Assembly (NCBI GenBank): GCA_037447655.1 | Contig: JBBHKE010000584.1 | Location: forward strand, 346,029-400,009 | Source: Zygnema cylindricum | Taxonomy: Eukaryota; Streptophyta; Zygnematophyceae; Zygnematales; Zygnemataceae | Reading direction: 5' to 3' | Length of the DNA stretch: 53,981 bases | Translations under genes and position numbers: made by a program | Notes under the pieces: model-generated | Seen by the model: only the letters and a program-made list of their open reading frames with translations | Database searches by the model: none | Told to the model about the DNA's origin: nothing | In this document: positions 22,464 through 34,913 of the stretch, piece after piece | Layout: each line of letters starts with the position of its first letter | Numbering within the stretch: the stretch's first letter is position 1

Positions 22464-24948
22464 TCCTTCTTCCTCACTCCCCTCACGTCCCTTTTTCAAC
22501 TCCATTGGAGTTGTACAACTATTAGCTTTATCCATCTGAAATTTTTCAAGCATGTTCCTTATTGCTTCCTTTTTAGTCAACCTTATAATTTTTCTTTTTC
22601 GGTCTCTCTCTACTTGAATTCCCAAAATATATTTTGCTTCCCCCATATCCTTCATTTCAAATCTCTCGTTAATATCGGTTTTCAGTTTATTAATTTTTTC
22701 CATTGATTTACTTAAAACAAGCAAATCATCAACATAAATTGCAATAAATATTAAACCTTCCTTATCTTCAAAAACATAGATTGAGTGATCTGAGCTGATC
22801 CTGATATATCCCAGACCGGTAAGAAACTCATCAAGCTTCTTATTCCATTGTCGAGGCGCCTGTTTCAAATCATAAAGAGATTTAATTAGTTGGCATACCC
22901 TACTCTCTTCTCCTTCCTCCACAAACCCTTCGGGTTGTTGCATGAAGATCTCCTCTTCCTATTCTCCATGCAAAAAGGCTTTTTTGATGTCCATATGGTG
23001 CACTTCCATGTCTTGCGCTGCTGCCAGGCTGAGAAATATGCGGACGGAGGGAAATCTGACGACCGGGGCAAAGGTTTCCTCGTAGTCAATTCCCTCTTTT
23101 TTGTGTAAATCCCTTTGCCATTTATCTGGCTTTGTAGCGCTCGATTGTGTTATCTGGGTTCAGTTTTAATTTGAAAACCCACTTACAACCTATTGGTTTT
23201 CGGTTAGGTGGACAATCCACCAGCTCCCAAGTATCGGCTGCCATAATTGAGGCCATCTCCTCATTGACGGATGTCCTCCACCGGTTTCATTCTGGACAAG
23301 TCATCGCCTCTTCATAAGTTTGAGGTTCATCTTGATGAGATAATTTAGTTACCTTGTTATTAACTTGTTTTTCTTGCAATCTTTTGCTACTTCTCATCCC
23401 CCCCTCAAAATCTGAGGCCGGAATAGATGGTTCTCGTGGATTCTTTCGAACAATCTCGGCTTCTCCCCTATCCCTTGATTCCGAATCAATTTCCACCACG
23501 TCTTCCGCTTCGGGTAGAGTTGTCACTGGAGTTTCCACAGCCGAGTCCTTTTCGGTCTGATTTGTACCTATAAGAATATCATCTTCTCTAAAACTTGGAT
23601 TGTTAGGAAGCTCAAAGTCATCGGAATTTTCTGACTCAAATCTGATTTTTACTGACTTTGTATATTTGAAGGGATCCACAGACTTTCCTTCATCCATAAC
23701 TACTAGATGCTTTACTAAGATTATATCTTCCCTTTTTAGATCATAAACTCTATATCCTTTAACATCCTCATCATATCCTAATAAGTATCCCGGTTTTCCT
23801 TTAGGATCTAGCTTCCAATTAGACCGATCTGTATCTAGACTGAATACTTGACTGCCGAAAACCTTTAAGTGAGATATGTCCGGTTTTCGGCCTGTCTATC
23901 TCTCATATGGTGTTTGATCTTTTATAGTTGAAGTAAGAACTCTAATTTTGAGGTAATTAGCACAGTTCATTGCTTCTGCGCAAAACATTTTTCCTATCTT
24001 CTTATCAGACAACATACTTCTAGCACTATCACTTAGTGTTCTATTTAACCTTTCAGCTACTCCATTCTGTTCAGGGTTTTCTGGAACTATCTTTTGGTGT
24101 TGGACCCCATTTTCCCTCAGAAAATTCTCAAACTGGTTAGAAGTATACTCTCCACCATTGTCACTCTTTATTCTCTTGATTGGAGTTTCATGGAGTTTTT
24201 CGCTCCATGCTTTATATTGTCTAAAACAATCTTGAGCTTCGGACTTGTTTTTCAAAAAATACACCGGGAATACTGAGACCAATCATCAGTGATTGTCATC
24301 ATAAATCTCTTCCCCCCCGGTGAGGGCACTTTAGCCGGTCCCCAAATATTTGTGTGTACTAGATCTAGAATTTTTTCTCCCTTATAGGTGGCTGTTTTAG
24401 GAAAGGGTAATCTGTGTGCTTTACCTTGAGCACATCCTCTACAATCGCTTATATATTAACTCTCACACTGAACTGAATCCTTCCACCACTCCCATCTTTT
24501 TCATCTCTCTTAACTTATCTAGATTTACATGCCCAAGCCTCTTATCCCACATCATAATATCATGAACACCAGCATAATAAAGTTTCTTCGTTTCATTACT
24601 TAAAATCAACCTAAACATCCCATGGCTACCTTTCTCAGCAATGAAATAGACATCCTCCTCAAAACTAGCAGTAAAGACTCCTTCCCTAGTGCTAGTTAAA
24701 AAACCCTTATCATCTAATATAGATGTAGAGATGTGGTTTTTGTTCAGCTCCGGAATAAACAATATATTGGAGAATGTTACTATGGATGTCTTTCCTTCTA
24801 CTAACACTTTCAGATCTACCGATCCCACAAGAGTAGTGATGACTATCCTACCATCCCCATACTCTATCTCTACGGTGGAAATCTTTCTTATCTTAGTGAA
24901 CATGTGCCTATCCTTACACATGTGCATGGAGGCACCTGAATCTATAAT
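22464..24948 (-). pseudogene. pol: Protease, integrase and RT of element C
   Basis: From the right: protease MHMCKDRHMFTKIRK (24463-24927), the zinc region DKRLGHVNLDKL (His to Asp at its first residue), integrase with HTNIWGP (catalytic Asp is Asn), SDNGGEYTS and NGVAERLNRT (24030-24180), C-terminal TPYER..GRKPDISHLKVFGS, the linker (23287-23697) and RT with YVDDLLVLSKS (about 22725-22745). TAG at 22959-22961 stands in the HGEL position of RT. Many stops and frameshifts make it inactive. Confidence 0.9.
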
Positions 24949-26080
24949 CTAGCCTGCTTCACCTTTGAATCCACTATAAGCACATTTTTGCTTTCGTGGA
25001 ATTTTGACCTCGTTTTTCGCCTCCAACTCCTCATTCAAAAGGAGCTCATCGTCCTCGTCCTCGGATTTCGCCTCATGTACCTGTGTCACAAGGGCCTTTT
25101 TCTTTCCTCTCGGGGTACCACCGGTCTGCCCCTCCTTTAACCGAAGCTCGGTTAGCTTAGTGCACTCTGCCATATAGTGCCCCGGTTTCTTACAAAAATG
25201 ACATAAACCTTTGGGAGCCCTTGGTCCAAACTTGTTGGCCTGATTTTTTTGCTCTCTTCCCCCATAGTTTCAGACCGGTTTCCGGTAATCCTTGTTCCTC
25301 CAATCGGTCCTAGCTGCCAAGGCTTGGCCACTCTTTCCTCCCTTTCGGATCTCAATCGTATTCTCCCGAACGAGAATCATCCCTATCATTGAGTTCCATA
25401 TCCACCTTGATTCAAGCAAGTCCTGCATACGGTTGACTATGTTCTCGAACTCATATGGTAACTTCATCAGCAAACAGTTAACCTTTTCTTTTTCACTAAA
25501 ATCTTTTCCCGCACTCTCTAGATTCATGAAGAGTGTAACAAGCTCATTGCAAAAATCCAACATCTTCCCCCCTTTGTATACATACTCCTTAACTTTCTGA
25601 TCAGCCAACTGTTGTTGCTGAATCGTACCACTTTGGTACATCTCTATGAGAGCCATCCAAAGATCGGATGCCCTTTCTACCTGCAAATGAGGACATGCAA
25701 GTCCTTCAGTGAGATGGCGTAGGATGAAGTGCTTTGTCGCCATATTGTTGAAGTCCCAGGTTTCAGTATCATTCTCCTCGTTCCTCGGAATAGGTGACAT
25801 GAATGCCGAACCAGTTGCTATTCGTGTGGTCGTCTCCTTCTCCTTTCCTTTGTCCACCACCTCTCCTTCCTTTATTTCCTCCTTTGAAGGTGGATCCTCT
25901 TTCCTAGTGAATCTGCTTCCTCCAAACCTTGGAGGGATTCGAAGACTTGATGGTCGCCCCAACCGACCACTCACTATCCCCCAAAACCTTTTTTTGCATA
26001 GAGCTCCTATCATCATACTTTCTCAGTATATGAAGCCAGTTCCATAAAAGATTGGTTATCTAGAGGGTGGGTCCATAACT
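24949..26080 (-). pseudogene. gag: gag and PBS region of element C
   Basis: Gag is open for long stretches (25270-26016 and 24949-25355 in two frames): ALCKKRFWGIVSGRLGRP, TWDFNNMATKHFILRHLTEGLACPHL, KVKEYVYKGGKMLDFCNEL, LPYEFENIVNRMQDL, then a CCHC knuckle in which the middle His position reads Thr/Ile-type mutated sequence, and an acidic linker. The PBS (26065-26080) has two changes from GGTTATGGGCCCACCC, and the gag frame hits TAA seven codons after its ATG. TAG at 24949-24951 replaces the Trp before IVDSG. Confidence 0.88.
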
Positions 26081-27147
26081 TGAAACTCTGACACCTCTAT
26101 AAGTCCTTTAAGTGAACAGCTTCTAAGAAGCCTCTAGGATACCTCTGACCCCTTTGTGTTTCAGCAAGAACAACTGCCACCCTGGCAGACAAAAACTTTG
26201 ACCAACTTCACCCCTGTGAAGGCAATACTCCGTTGAGTCGATAGCAAAAAGAATCTCTGAATTTGCTCCCCTGAGCAGTAAGTTATGGAGGGTCAAAGTT
26301 GACCTTTTGTACAGAAGCTTTTTGGGAGAGAGGGTCCTATCTCTTAATTTTTCTAAGTCATATCTCTCTTACAGACTCTATCTATTGATGTACGGAGCCA
26401 ATCAGATTACACTTCCGTACACAAAAGTACAGCTGTCGGTGTACTTTCTGTACGAACATTGTACGACATGGCCTAAATGTCGACACGTGGTATATCAGGA
26501 TTGCTCCCTTGATCCTTTGAGATGCCGCGATCCAATGTCATTCAGCCACGTGTCATCCGATGTGGCGATGACCAAAAACCGCCGAAATCCTCTTCCGCGA
26601 TCTCGACGTTTAATTCCGGCCGTCCGATTAAATTCACATTTAATCGTAGCTGTAATAAATACGTACGCGGTATTCGTTTCGCTTAAGAAATAAATGCGCG
26701 GTATTCGTTTTTTATCCGTACTGTAATCCGTACTTTTACATTAATGGATCTATGTCTCCCGTAAACAGTTGCAGTTAAATGAATAATCCTATGTGTTAAT
26801 GTTTAAATAAATATCAAACCATATAGTACGTAACACTCGGTCTAGACTTAACGGGTAAGGCTACCGGCTACCAGCAGCTTAGCGTCCGGCAGGTACCAAG
26901 ATCACATCCTGGAGGCATCATATACTCTTTTAGTAAATAAACCCCTAATGGTAAGTAAACTAATATTTATATCCTGTAAACCTCTGGATAGCCTAGGTAG
27001 CCATTGCTCTAGCTTCCTCTCCAATTCCTCAGTAACTGCAACAAGTTTGAGAATTGGAGAGAGAAGTTAGAGGTAGACTGCCTCGGCTTCTTTCTATATT
27101 TCTATTTAGACCTAGAAAATACTTTAAAAGGACCATTAATTTCTACA
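26081..27147 (-). repeat. 5' LTR of element C
   Basis: 1,067 bp, beginning on the plus strand TGAAACTCTGACACC and ending TTAATTTCTACA before the AGATG duplication. It carries the dyad GGTCA/TGACC near 26293, a TTCACCCCTGTGAA hairpin at about 26208-26221, G-box GCCACGTGTC near 26546, and the GTAC cluster near 26418-26465. Confidence 0.95.
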
Positions 27148-27340
27148 AGATGGATCTGCTTTCCTTAGGAATCTGCTTCCTCCAAACCCTTGAGGGATTC
27201 CAAGACTTGATGGACGCCCCACTCGTCCACTCACTAACCCCCAACACCTTTTCTCGTATAGAGATCCTATCATTATACTTTCCAAGTATATGATGCCAGT
27301 TCCATTAAAGATGGGTACCATAGAGTGTGGGCCCATAACC
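27148..27340 (-). pseudogene. gag: gag N-terminus and PBS of element B
   Basis: Right-hand remainder of B after the C insertion. On the minus strand the PBS GGTTATGGGCCCACAC ends the LTR, and the gag frame starts at its ATG (27334-27336): MGPHSMVPIFNGTGIIYLESIMIGSLYEKRCWGLV. The VPIFNG..Y..E..M..L..E..W pattern is the usual copia Gag N-terminal signature, which supports the PBS ATG as the real start. It stays open to the C insertion point. Confidence 0.9.
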
Positions 27341-28388
27341 TACAACTATGAGACCTCCATAGGTTCTCAAAATGCACAGCTTGCAAAAAACCTCTATGAT
27401 AACCCTGATCCCTTCGTGTTTCAGGAAGAATAACTACCACTCTGGAATACAAAAACTCTAACCACCTGCATCTTTTGTGAAGGCAAGACTCCCGTGAGTG
27501 GATAGAAAAAATAATCTCTGAATTCGCTCCCCTGAGCAGTAAGTTATGGAGGGTCAAAGTTGACCTTTTGTACAGAAGCTCTTTGGGAGAGAGGGTCATG
27601 TCTACCATATTTTTCTAAGTCCTACCTCTCTCTAAAACTATCTACTGACGTACGCCACCAATCATAGTACTGTATCGTACAGAAAGGTACAGCTGCCGGT
27701 GTAATTTATGTAGGAACATTGTACGACATGACCAAAATGTCGACACGTGTCTTATCAGAATTCGTTTCCGTAATTCTTGGAGATGCCGAAATCCAATGTC
27801 GTGGTGCCACGTGTTATTCAATGTGGCGGCGACCATTAACAGCCAAAATCGTCATCCGCGATCTCGGCATTTTTTCCGGCCGTCCGATTGAATGCCATTT
27901 CAATCATAGCCGTCATAAATATTTGCGATATATTTGTTTCGCTATCGAAAGAAATGCGCAGTACTTATTTCTTCTCCGGACTCGTAATCCGTACTTTTCA
28001 TTACTGACTTTATGTATCCCGTATATAGTTGCCTTAAAATGAATTAGCCTATATGTTAACGTTTAAATATTTGTTAAACCCTATATCGTCTACCACTGAT
28101 CCTATACTAAATGGATGAGGCTACCGGCTACCAGCAGCATTACTCATCCGCAGGTACCAAGAAAAAATCCTGTAATCGACAGTTCTCCTTTTAGTAAATT
28201 AACTACTTTACTACCCCGTAAATCTTTGGATAGCATAGGTTGCCATCGCCTGAGCTTCCTCTCCAACTTCTCAGTGATGCAACAAGTGTGGGAGTTGGAG
28301 AGAGAAGTTAGAGACAAACCGCCTCGGCTTCTTTTTCTGCACTTTATTTTAGACCTAGAAAATACTAAAAAAACCATCTATTTCTACA
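27341..28388 (-). repeat. 5' LTR of element B
   Basis: 1,048 bp. The plus-strand left end is TACAACTATGAGACC, so the terminal TG has decayed to TA; the right end is CATCTATTTCTACA. The dyad GGTCAAAGTTGACC is near 27551-27564. The T-arm-like segment (28148-28170) is degraded, and the hairpin array carries substitutions. More diverged than C or E, fitting its greater age. Confidence 0.93.
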
Positions 28389-28636
28389 ATTTTGTGATAA
28401 TCAAGCAGCAATTGCAATTGCCGCTAATCCCAAACATCATTTTAAAGCAAAATACATGGACATTAGACTTAGCTTTGTTAGGGAAAAGGTGGAGAACAAA
28501 ATAATAAGTCTAGAATATAGACCAGACAGTGAGATGGTGGCAGCCATGATGACTAAGCCTGTACCTTCTCCAAAATTAATTTTTTGAAGAGAGAGATGTG
28601 GACTTAAAATTAAAAGTGACTAGAAAATAAGGGGAG
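28389..28636 (+). pseudogene. pol: RNase H 3' end and polypurine tract of element A
   Basis: Resumes the A frame after B: CDNQAAIAIAANPKHHFKA-type reading, then DIRLSFVREKVENKIISLEYRPDSEM and the SPKLIF tail with TGA in the Cys position (about 28585). AAAATAAGGGGAG (28624-28636) directly before the 3' LTR is the polypurine tract that primes plus-strand DNA synthesis. This join shows that B is an insertion and not a neighbour. Confidence 0.92.
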
Positions 28637-29517
28637 TGTTAACATTGAAGGTATTTTCTAAATTACTTAATTAATTTAAGGAGGAGCAAGAAAATGCAGA
28701 GGCAGCCTACTTCTAGATTCTCTCTCTAGCCTCCATACTTGTCGTAGTCACAAAAGGCTGGAGAAGAAGCTAGAGCCATGGCTGCCTATGCTCCTTCTAG
28801 AGTCAGAAAGGCAGACCCTTGGTAAACTTACCAAAAGGATTGACGGACCCAGGATTTGATCCTAGTACCTATGATCTGTCAAAGTACTTGTTAGTCTTTT
28901 CCTGTAGTCTAAGACCAGTGCTGAAGTATATAGGGTACAATAGCTATTTAAAAATGACGAAATAGAGAAGTTCGGTTTACTGACAAACGGACCACAATCA
29001 CAGAGACACAGTTAAATAAAATTACACCGAAAAATACAGCTTGTATTTTAATGGCTATAAATTAAGGCCGACATCAATCTAACGGCGCAGAAAGAAGCCG
29101 GCATCGCAGAATGGTTGATTTGGCGGTTTACAGTCATAGCCACACCGAGTGATACGTGGCAACATGACATTGGATGACGGCATCTTCGGGACATACTATG
29201 GCGAACCCGGATATGGCAAGCGTCGTCTTTCTGGCCATGTCGTATAATGGTCGTATAGAAAGTACTTCGGGCCCAGTACCTTTCTGTACTGTACACTGAA
29301 TTGATTGGCTCCATACATCAGTAGTAGAGGGTTTAGAGAGGGGTTTAGGACTTAGAAAATTAGAGGTAGCCGCCTCTCTCCTAGAGAGCTCCTATATAAA
29401 AATGTCATCTTTGACCATTGATAATTTACTGCTCAGGGGAGCAAATTCAAGGATTCTTTTTCTAGTAGACTCAAAGGAGTCTACCCTTTTAAGGGATGCG
29501 GTTTGGTTAGTCTGTAT
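28637..29517 (+). repeat. 3' LTR of element A, left part
   Basis: Starts TGTTAACATTGAAGG and parallels the 5' LTR for 881 bp with numerous substitutions, including a G-to-T change in the U3 stem (TCCGTC to TCTGTC, still able to pair as G-U). It is cut at TGTAT (29513-29517) by E; the remaining 108 bp are at 41084-41191. Confidence 0.95.
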
Positions 29518-30571
29518 TGTACTCTGAGACCTCCATAAGTCCTCAGAGTGGACAGCTTCCAAGAAGCCTCTAGGATAACTCTGACCCCTTTGTGTTTCAG
29601 CAAAAACAACTGCCACCCTGGCAGACAAACACTCTGAACACGTGCACTCTTGTGAAGGCAAGACTCCCCTAAGTCGATAGCAAAATGAATCTCTGAATTT
29701 GCTCCGTTGAAAAGTAAGTTATGGAGGGTCAAAGTTGACCTTTTGTATAGAAGCTCCCTGGGAGAGAGGGTCCTATCTCCTAATTTTTCTAAGTCTTATC
29801 TCTCTCACAGACTCTATCTACTGATGTACAGAACCAATCAGATTACAGTTTCGTACGCAAAAGAACAACTGTCGGTGTACTTTATGTACGGACATTGTAC
29901 GACATGGCCTAAATGTCGACACATGTCATATCCGGATTGCTCCCTTGATCCTTGGAGATGCTGCGCTCCAATGTTACATCGCCACGTGTCATTCGATGTG
30001 GCGATGGCCACAAACCGCCGAAATCTTCTTCCGCGATCTCGGCGCTAATTCCGGCCGTCCGATTATATTCGATTTTAATCGTAGCCGTAATAAATATATG
30101 CGCGGTATTCGTTTCACTAAAGAAATAAATGCGCGGTATTGATTTTTTGTCCGTACCGTAATCCGTACTTATACATTACCGGATCTTTGTATCCTGTAAA
30201 CAATTACAGTTAAATGATTTATCCTACGTTTTCATGTTTAAATAAATATCAAACCATATACTACGTAACATTAGTTCTAGACTTAACGGCTAAGGCTACC
30301 GGCTAACTGTTGTGTGCCGGCCAAAAGGTACCAGGATCAAATCTTGTGGCCGGCACATACCCTTTTAGTAAATAAACCCTTAACTAATATAAATTTCCCG
30401 TAAACCTCTGGATAGCCTAGGTAGCCATGGCTCTAGCTCCCTCTCCAATTTCTCAGTGACTGCGACAAGTTTGAGAGTTGGAGAAAGAAGTTAGAGGTAG
30501 AGTGCCTCGGCTTTTTTCTATATTTCTATTTAGACCTAGAAAATACTTAAAATGGACCATTAATTTCTACA
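29518..30571 (-). repeat. 3' LTR of element E
   Basis: 1,054 bp. On the plus strand TGTACTCTGAGACC to TTAATTTCTACA. The U3 hairpin has a 10-bp stem, TGTGCCGGCC (30313-30322) / GGCCGGCACA (30348-30357), around GGTACCAGGATCAAATC. Hairpin CTGCCACCCTGGCAG is at 29610-29624 and the dyad GGTCAAAGTTGACC near 29728. G-box GCCACGTGTC is near 29981. Confidence 0.95.
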
Positions 30572-32190
30572 TTCCTCTTATTTTCTAGTCAATTTTTAAT
30601 TTCAGACCACACTTCTCCCTGCAGAAAATTAGCTTAGGCGAAGGCACAGGTTTGGTCATCATATCTGCTACCATCTCACTGTCTGGTCTGTACTCTAAAC
30701 TAATTATTTTGTTTCTCTCTAACAAAGCTGAGTCTGATGTCCATGTGTTTGGCTTTAAAATGATGTTTAGGATTGGCAGAAATAGCGATTGCTACCTGAT
30801 TATCACAAAAAAATTTCTGCACACCACTCTTAAGGTGACCAAGCTCACCAAGCAAAGACTTGACCCACATCAATTCTTTTACAGCAGAGCAAGAGGCCAT
30901 ATACTCAACCTCCATGGTGGACTAGCAATAACTTTTTGCTGTTTGCTACTCCAACAGCAAGCCCCATCACCCACATATAATACATATCCTGAAGTGCATC
31001 TCCTCATCGAAGCATCACCATAACAGGCATCACTCCAAGTAGTGATGTCAGTATTATCCCCACCCAAATGCAACCATAGATCACTAGTTCCTATCAAATA
31101 TCTAAGGACTCTCTTAGCTGCCTCCCTATCCCTCTTAGTGGGAGCATTTAGACTTCTACTCAGCACTCCTACAGCTGCAGCTAAATCCGGCCGGGTACAA
31201 TTCATAAAATAGATTAGACTTCCCACTACTTGCCTGTAAGGAATAGTATGCATGAACTTCTATTCTTCAGCAGATAATTCCTCGTCTAAGACTATGACTC
31301 CTTCTTCCTCACTCCCCTCACTTCCCTTTTTCAACTCCATTGGAGTTGTACAACTATTAGCTTTATCCATCTGAAATTTTTCAAGCATGTTCCTTATTGC
31401 TTCCATTTGAGTCAATCTTATAATTTTTCTTTTTCGGTCTCTCTCTACTTGAATTCCCAAAATATTTTTTGCTTCCCCCATATCCTTCATTTCAAATCTC
31501 CCCTTAAGATCGGTTTTCAGTTTATTAATTTTTTCCATTGATTTACTTAAAACAAGCAAATCATCAACATAAATTGCAATAAATATAAGACCTTCCTCAT
31601 TTTCTAAAACATAGATTCGGTAATCTAAGCTGATCTGGATATATCCTTGACCGGTAAGAAACTCATCAAGCTTCTTATTCCACTGTTGAGGCACCTGTTT
31701 CAAACCATAAAGAGATTTAATCAGCCGGCATACCTTACTCTCCTCTCCTTCCTCCACAAACCCTTCGGGTTGTCGCATGAAGATCTCCTCTTCCAATTCT
31801 CCATGCAAAAAGGTTGTTTTGATGTCCATCTTGTGCACTTCCATGTCTTCCGCTGCTGCCATGCTGAGAAGTATGCGGACGGAGGGAAATCTGACCACCG
31901 GGGCAAAGGTTTCCTCGTAGTCAATTCCCTTCTTTTTGTGTAAATCCCTTTGCCACTAATCGGGCCTTGTAGCGCTGGATTGTGTTATCTCGGTTCAGTT
32001 TTAATTTGAAAACCCACTTACAACCAATTGGTTTACGGTTAGGTGGACAATCCACCAGCTCCCAAGTATCGGCTGCCATAATTGAGGCCATCTCCTCATT
32101 GATGGCTGTCTTCCACCGATTTCTTTCTGGACAAGTCATCGCCTCTCCATAAGTTTGAGGTTCATCTTGATGAGATAGTTTAGTTACCTT
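30572..32190 (-). pseudogene. pol: RT and RNase H of element E
   Basis: The polypurine tract on the minus strand is AAAATAAGAGGAA at 30572-30584. RNase H spans 30700-31253 in two overlapping frames (MEVEYMASCSAVKELMWVKSLLGEL; WSDACYGD; CDNQVAIA). RT is open 31260-31898 with MDIKTTFLHGELEEEIFMRQPEGFVEEG, KSLYGLKQVPQQWN and AIYVDDLLVLSKS. Its N-terminus (32139-31921: WELVDCPPNRKPIGCKWVFKLKLN) is offset by a frameshift near 31921. The catalytic YVDD is intact. Damage is limited to a few sites. Confidence 0.92.
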
Positions 32191-33871
32191 GTTATTAACC
32201 TATTTTTCTTGCAGTCTTTTGCTACTTCTCCTTCCCCTCTCAAAATCTGAGGCCGGAATAGATGTTTCTTGTGGATTCTTTCGAACAATCTCGGCTTCTC
32301 CCCTATCCCTTGATTCCGAATCAATTTCCACCACGTCTTCCGCTTCGGGTAGAGTTGTCACTGGAGTTTCCACAGCCGAGTCCTTTTCGGTCTGATTTGT
32401 ACATGCAAGAATATCATCTTCTCTAAAACCTCGATAGTTAGGAAGCTCAAAGTCATCGGAATTTTCTGACTCAAATCTGATTTTTACTGACTTTGTATAT
32501 TTGAAGGGATCCACAGACTTTCCTTCATCCATAACTACTAGATGCTTTACTAAGATTATATCTTCCCTTTTTAGATCATAAACTCTTTATATTTTAACAT
32601 CCTCATCATATCCTAATAAGTATCTCGGTTTTCCTTTAGGATCTAGCTTCCAATTGGACTGATCAGTATCTAGACTTAATACTTGACTGCCGAAAACCTT
32701 TAAGTGAGATATGTCTGGTTTCCGGCCTGTCCATCTCTCATAAGGTGTTTGATCTTTTATAGCTGAAGTAAGAACTCTATTTTTGAGGTAAATAGCACAG
32801 TTCATTGCTTTTGCCCAAAACCTTTTTCCTATCTTCTTATCTGACAACATACTTCTAGCACTATCACTTAGTGTTCTATTTAACCTTTCAGCTACCCCAT
32901 TCTGTTCCGGGTTTTTTGGAACTATCTTTTGGTGTTGAACCCCATCTCCCTCAGAAAATCCTCAAACTGGTTAGAAGTATACTCTCCACCATTGTCACTC
33001 CGTATTCTCTTGATTGGAGTTTCATGGAGTTTTTCGCTCCATGCTTTATATTGTCTAAAACAATCCTGAGCTTCGGACTTGTTTTTCCAAAAATTCACTC
33101 CGGAATACCAAGACCAATCATCAGTGATAGTCATCATAAATCTCTTCCACGCCGGTGAGGGCACTTTAGCTTGTCCCGAAATATCGGTGTGCACTAGATC
33201 CACAATTTTTTCTCCCTTATAGGTGGCTGTTTTAGGAAAGGGTAATTTGTGTGTTTTACCTTGAGCACATCCACTACAATCACTTATATTATCATTCTCA
33301 CTGAACTGAATCCCTTCCACCACTCCCATCTTATTCATCTCTCTTAACTTGTCTAGATTCACATGCCCAAGCCTCTTATGCCACATCATAATATCATGAA
33401 CATCAGCATAATAAAGTTTCTTCTTTTCATTACTTAAAACCAGCCTAAACATCCCATGGCTACCTTTCTCAGCAATGAAATAGACATCCTCCTCAAAACT
33501 AGCAGTAAAGACTCCTTCCCTAGTGCTAGTAAAAAAACCTTTATCATCTAATACGGATATAGAGATGAGGTTTTTGTTCAGCTCTGGAATAAACAATACA
33601 TCGGAGAATGTTACTATGGATGTCTTTCAAAGTACTAACACTTTCAAATCTACCGATCCTACAAGAGTGGTGGTGACTATCCTTCATCCCCGTACTCTAT
33701 CTCTACGTTGGGAATATTTCTTATCTTAGTGAACAGGTGCCTATCCTTACACATGTGCATGTAGGCACCTGAATCTACAATCCAGCCTGCTTCACCTTTC
33801 AATCCACCGTAAGCACATTTCTGCCTTCGTGGAATTTTGACCTCGTTTTTCGCCTCCAACTCCTCATCCAA
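32191..33871 (-). pseudogene. pol: Protease, integrase and linker of element E
   Basis: Protease WIVDSGAYMHMC at about 33784-33745 keeps Trp and DSG but has Tyr for the usual Ser. The zinc region HKRLGHVNLDKL..CSGCAQGK and the integrase run 32922-33596, with HTDISG (catalytic Asp kept), RSDNGGEYTS and, after a one-base deletion near 32945, NGVAERLNRT. The C-terminus TPYERWTGRKPDISHLKVFGSQV is open at 32587-32850, and the linker, rich in Glu/Asp and ending RRSSKRLQEK, at 32200-32532. Confidence 0.9.
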
Positions 33872-33958
33872 AAGGAGCTCATCGTCCTCGTCCTCGGATT
33901 CCGCCTCATGTATCTGTGTCAGAAGGGCCTATTTCTTTCCTCCCGGGGTACCACCGGT

Positions 33959-34909
33959 CTACCCCTCCTTTAACCGAAGCTCGGTTAGCTTAGTGCACTC
34001 TGCTATATAGTGCCCAGGTTTCTTACAAAAATGACATAAACCTTTGGGAGCCCTTGGTCCTAACTCGTCGGTCTGATTTTTTTGCTCCCTCCCCCCATAG
34101 TTTCCGACCAGTTTCCGTGAATCCTTGTTCCTCCAATCGGTCGCGGTTGCCAAGGCTTGGCCACTCTTTCCTCCCCTTCGGATCTCATTCGTATTCTCCC
34201 GAACGAGAATCATCCCTACCACTGAGTTCCATATCCACCTTGAGTCCGGCAAGTCCTGCACACGGTTGACTATGTTTTCGAACTCATCGGGTAACTTCAT
34301 CAGTAAACAGTTAACCTTTTCTTTTTCACTAAAATCTTTTCTCGCACTCTCTAGCTCCATGAAGAGTGTAGCAAGCTCATTGCAAAAATCCAACATCCCT
34401 CCCCCTTTGTATACATACTCCTTAACTTTCTGATCAGCCAACTGTTGTTGCTGAATCGTACCACTTCGGTACATCTCTATGAGAGCAATCCAAAGATCGG
34501 ATGCCATTTCTATCTGCAAATGAGGACATGCAAGTCCTTCAGTGAGATGGCGTAGGATGAAGTGCTTTGCCGCCATATTGTTGAAGTCCCAGGTTTCAGT
34601 ATCATTCTCCTCGTTCCTCGGAATAAGTGACATGAATTCCGAACTAGTTGCTATTGGTGTGGTCGCCTCCTTCTCCTTTCCTTTGTTCACCACTTCTCCT
34701 TCCTTTGTTTCCTCCATTGAAGGTGGATCCTCTTTCCTGGTGAATCTGCTTCCTCCAAACCCTGGAGGGATTCCAAGACTTGAAGGACGCCCCAACCGTC
34801 CACTCACTATCCCCCAAAACCTTTTTTCGCATAGAGCTCCTATCATCATAATTTCCGAGTATATGAAGCCAGTTCTATTACAGATTGGTACCTTAGAGGG
34901 TGGGCCCAT
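33959..34909 (-). pseudogene. gag: gag of element E, open for 316 codons from the PBS ATG
   Basis: The longest gag frame here. It starts at the PBS ATG (34907-34909), MGPPSKVPICNRTGF, followed by MMIGALCEKRFWGIVSGRLGRP, an acidic KEGEVV segment, the UBN2-type body (TWDFNNMAAKHFILRHLTEGLACPHL; SGTIQQQQLADQKVKEYVY; LPDEFENIVNRVQDL) and the CCHC knuckle CHFCKKPGHYIAEC near the end. The only in-frame ATG upstream of the conserved N-terminus is the one in the PBS, as TGA lies eight codons further up. TAG after LKEG ends the frame before the protease; other copies have CAG there. Confidence 0.9.
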
Positions 34910-34913
34910 AACC
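34898..34913 (-). promoter_or_regulatory. PBS (half initiator tRNA-Met) with gag ATG, element E
   Basis: The minus strand reads GGTTATGGGCCCACCC directly inside the LTR end, identical to A and H. The ATG (34907-34909) opens the gag frame above. Confidence 0.9.

Larger units (their letters stand above)
19611..27147 (-). mobile_element. Copia element C, inserted in the gag of B
   Basis: Minus-strand copia with a perfect target duplication AGATG (19606-19610 and 27148-27152). 3' LTR 19611-20674, internal region 20675-26080 split by solo LTR S, 5' LTR 26081-27147. The LTR pair is closely similar, with substitutions. The PBS and several conserved codons are mutated, so it is a dead copy, younger than B, which it interrupts. 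Confidence 0.95.
14816..28388 (-). mobile_element. Copia element B, inserted in the RNase H region of A
   Basis: Minus-strand copia. Flanking duplications are ATTCT (14811-14815) and ATTTT (28389-28393), one mismatch, and the A reading resumes exactly after it. Its own sequence is 14816-19610 and 27148-28388; the rest is element C, which entered its gag. The LTRs are 638 bp (3', with a large internal deletion) and 1,048 bp (5'). PBS, gag, protease, integrase, RT and RNase H are all recognisable but broken. Confidence 0.93.
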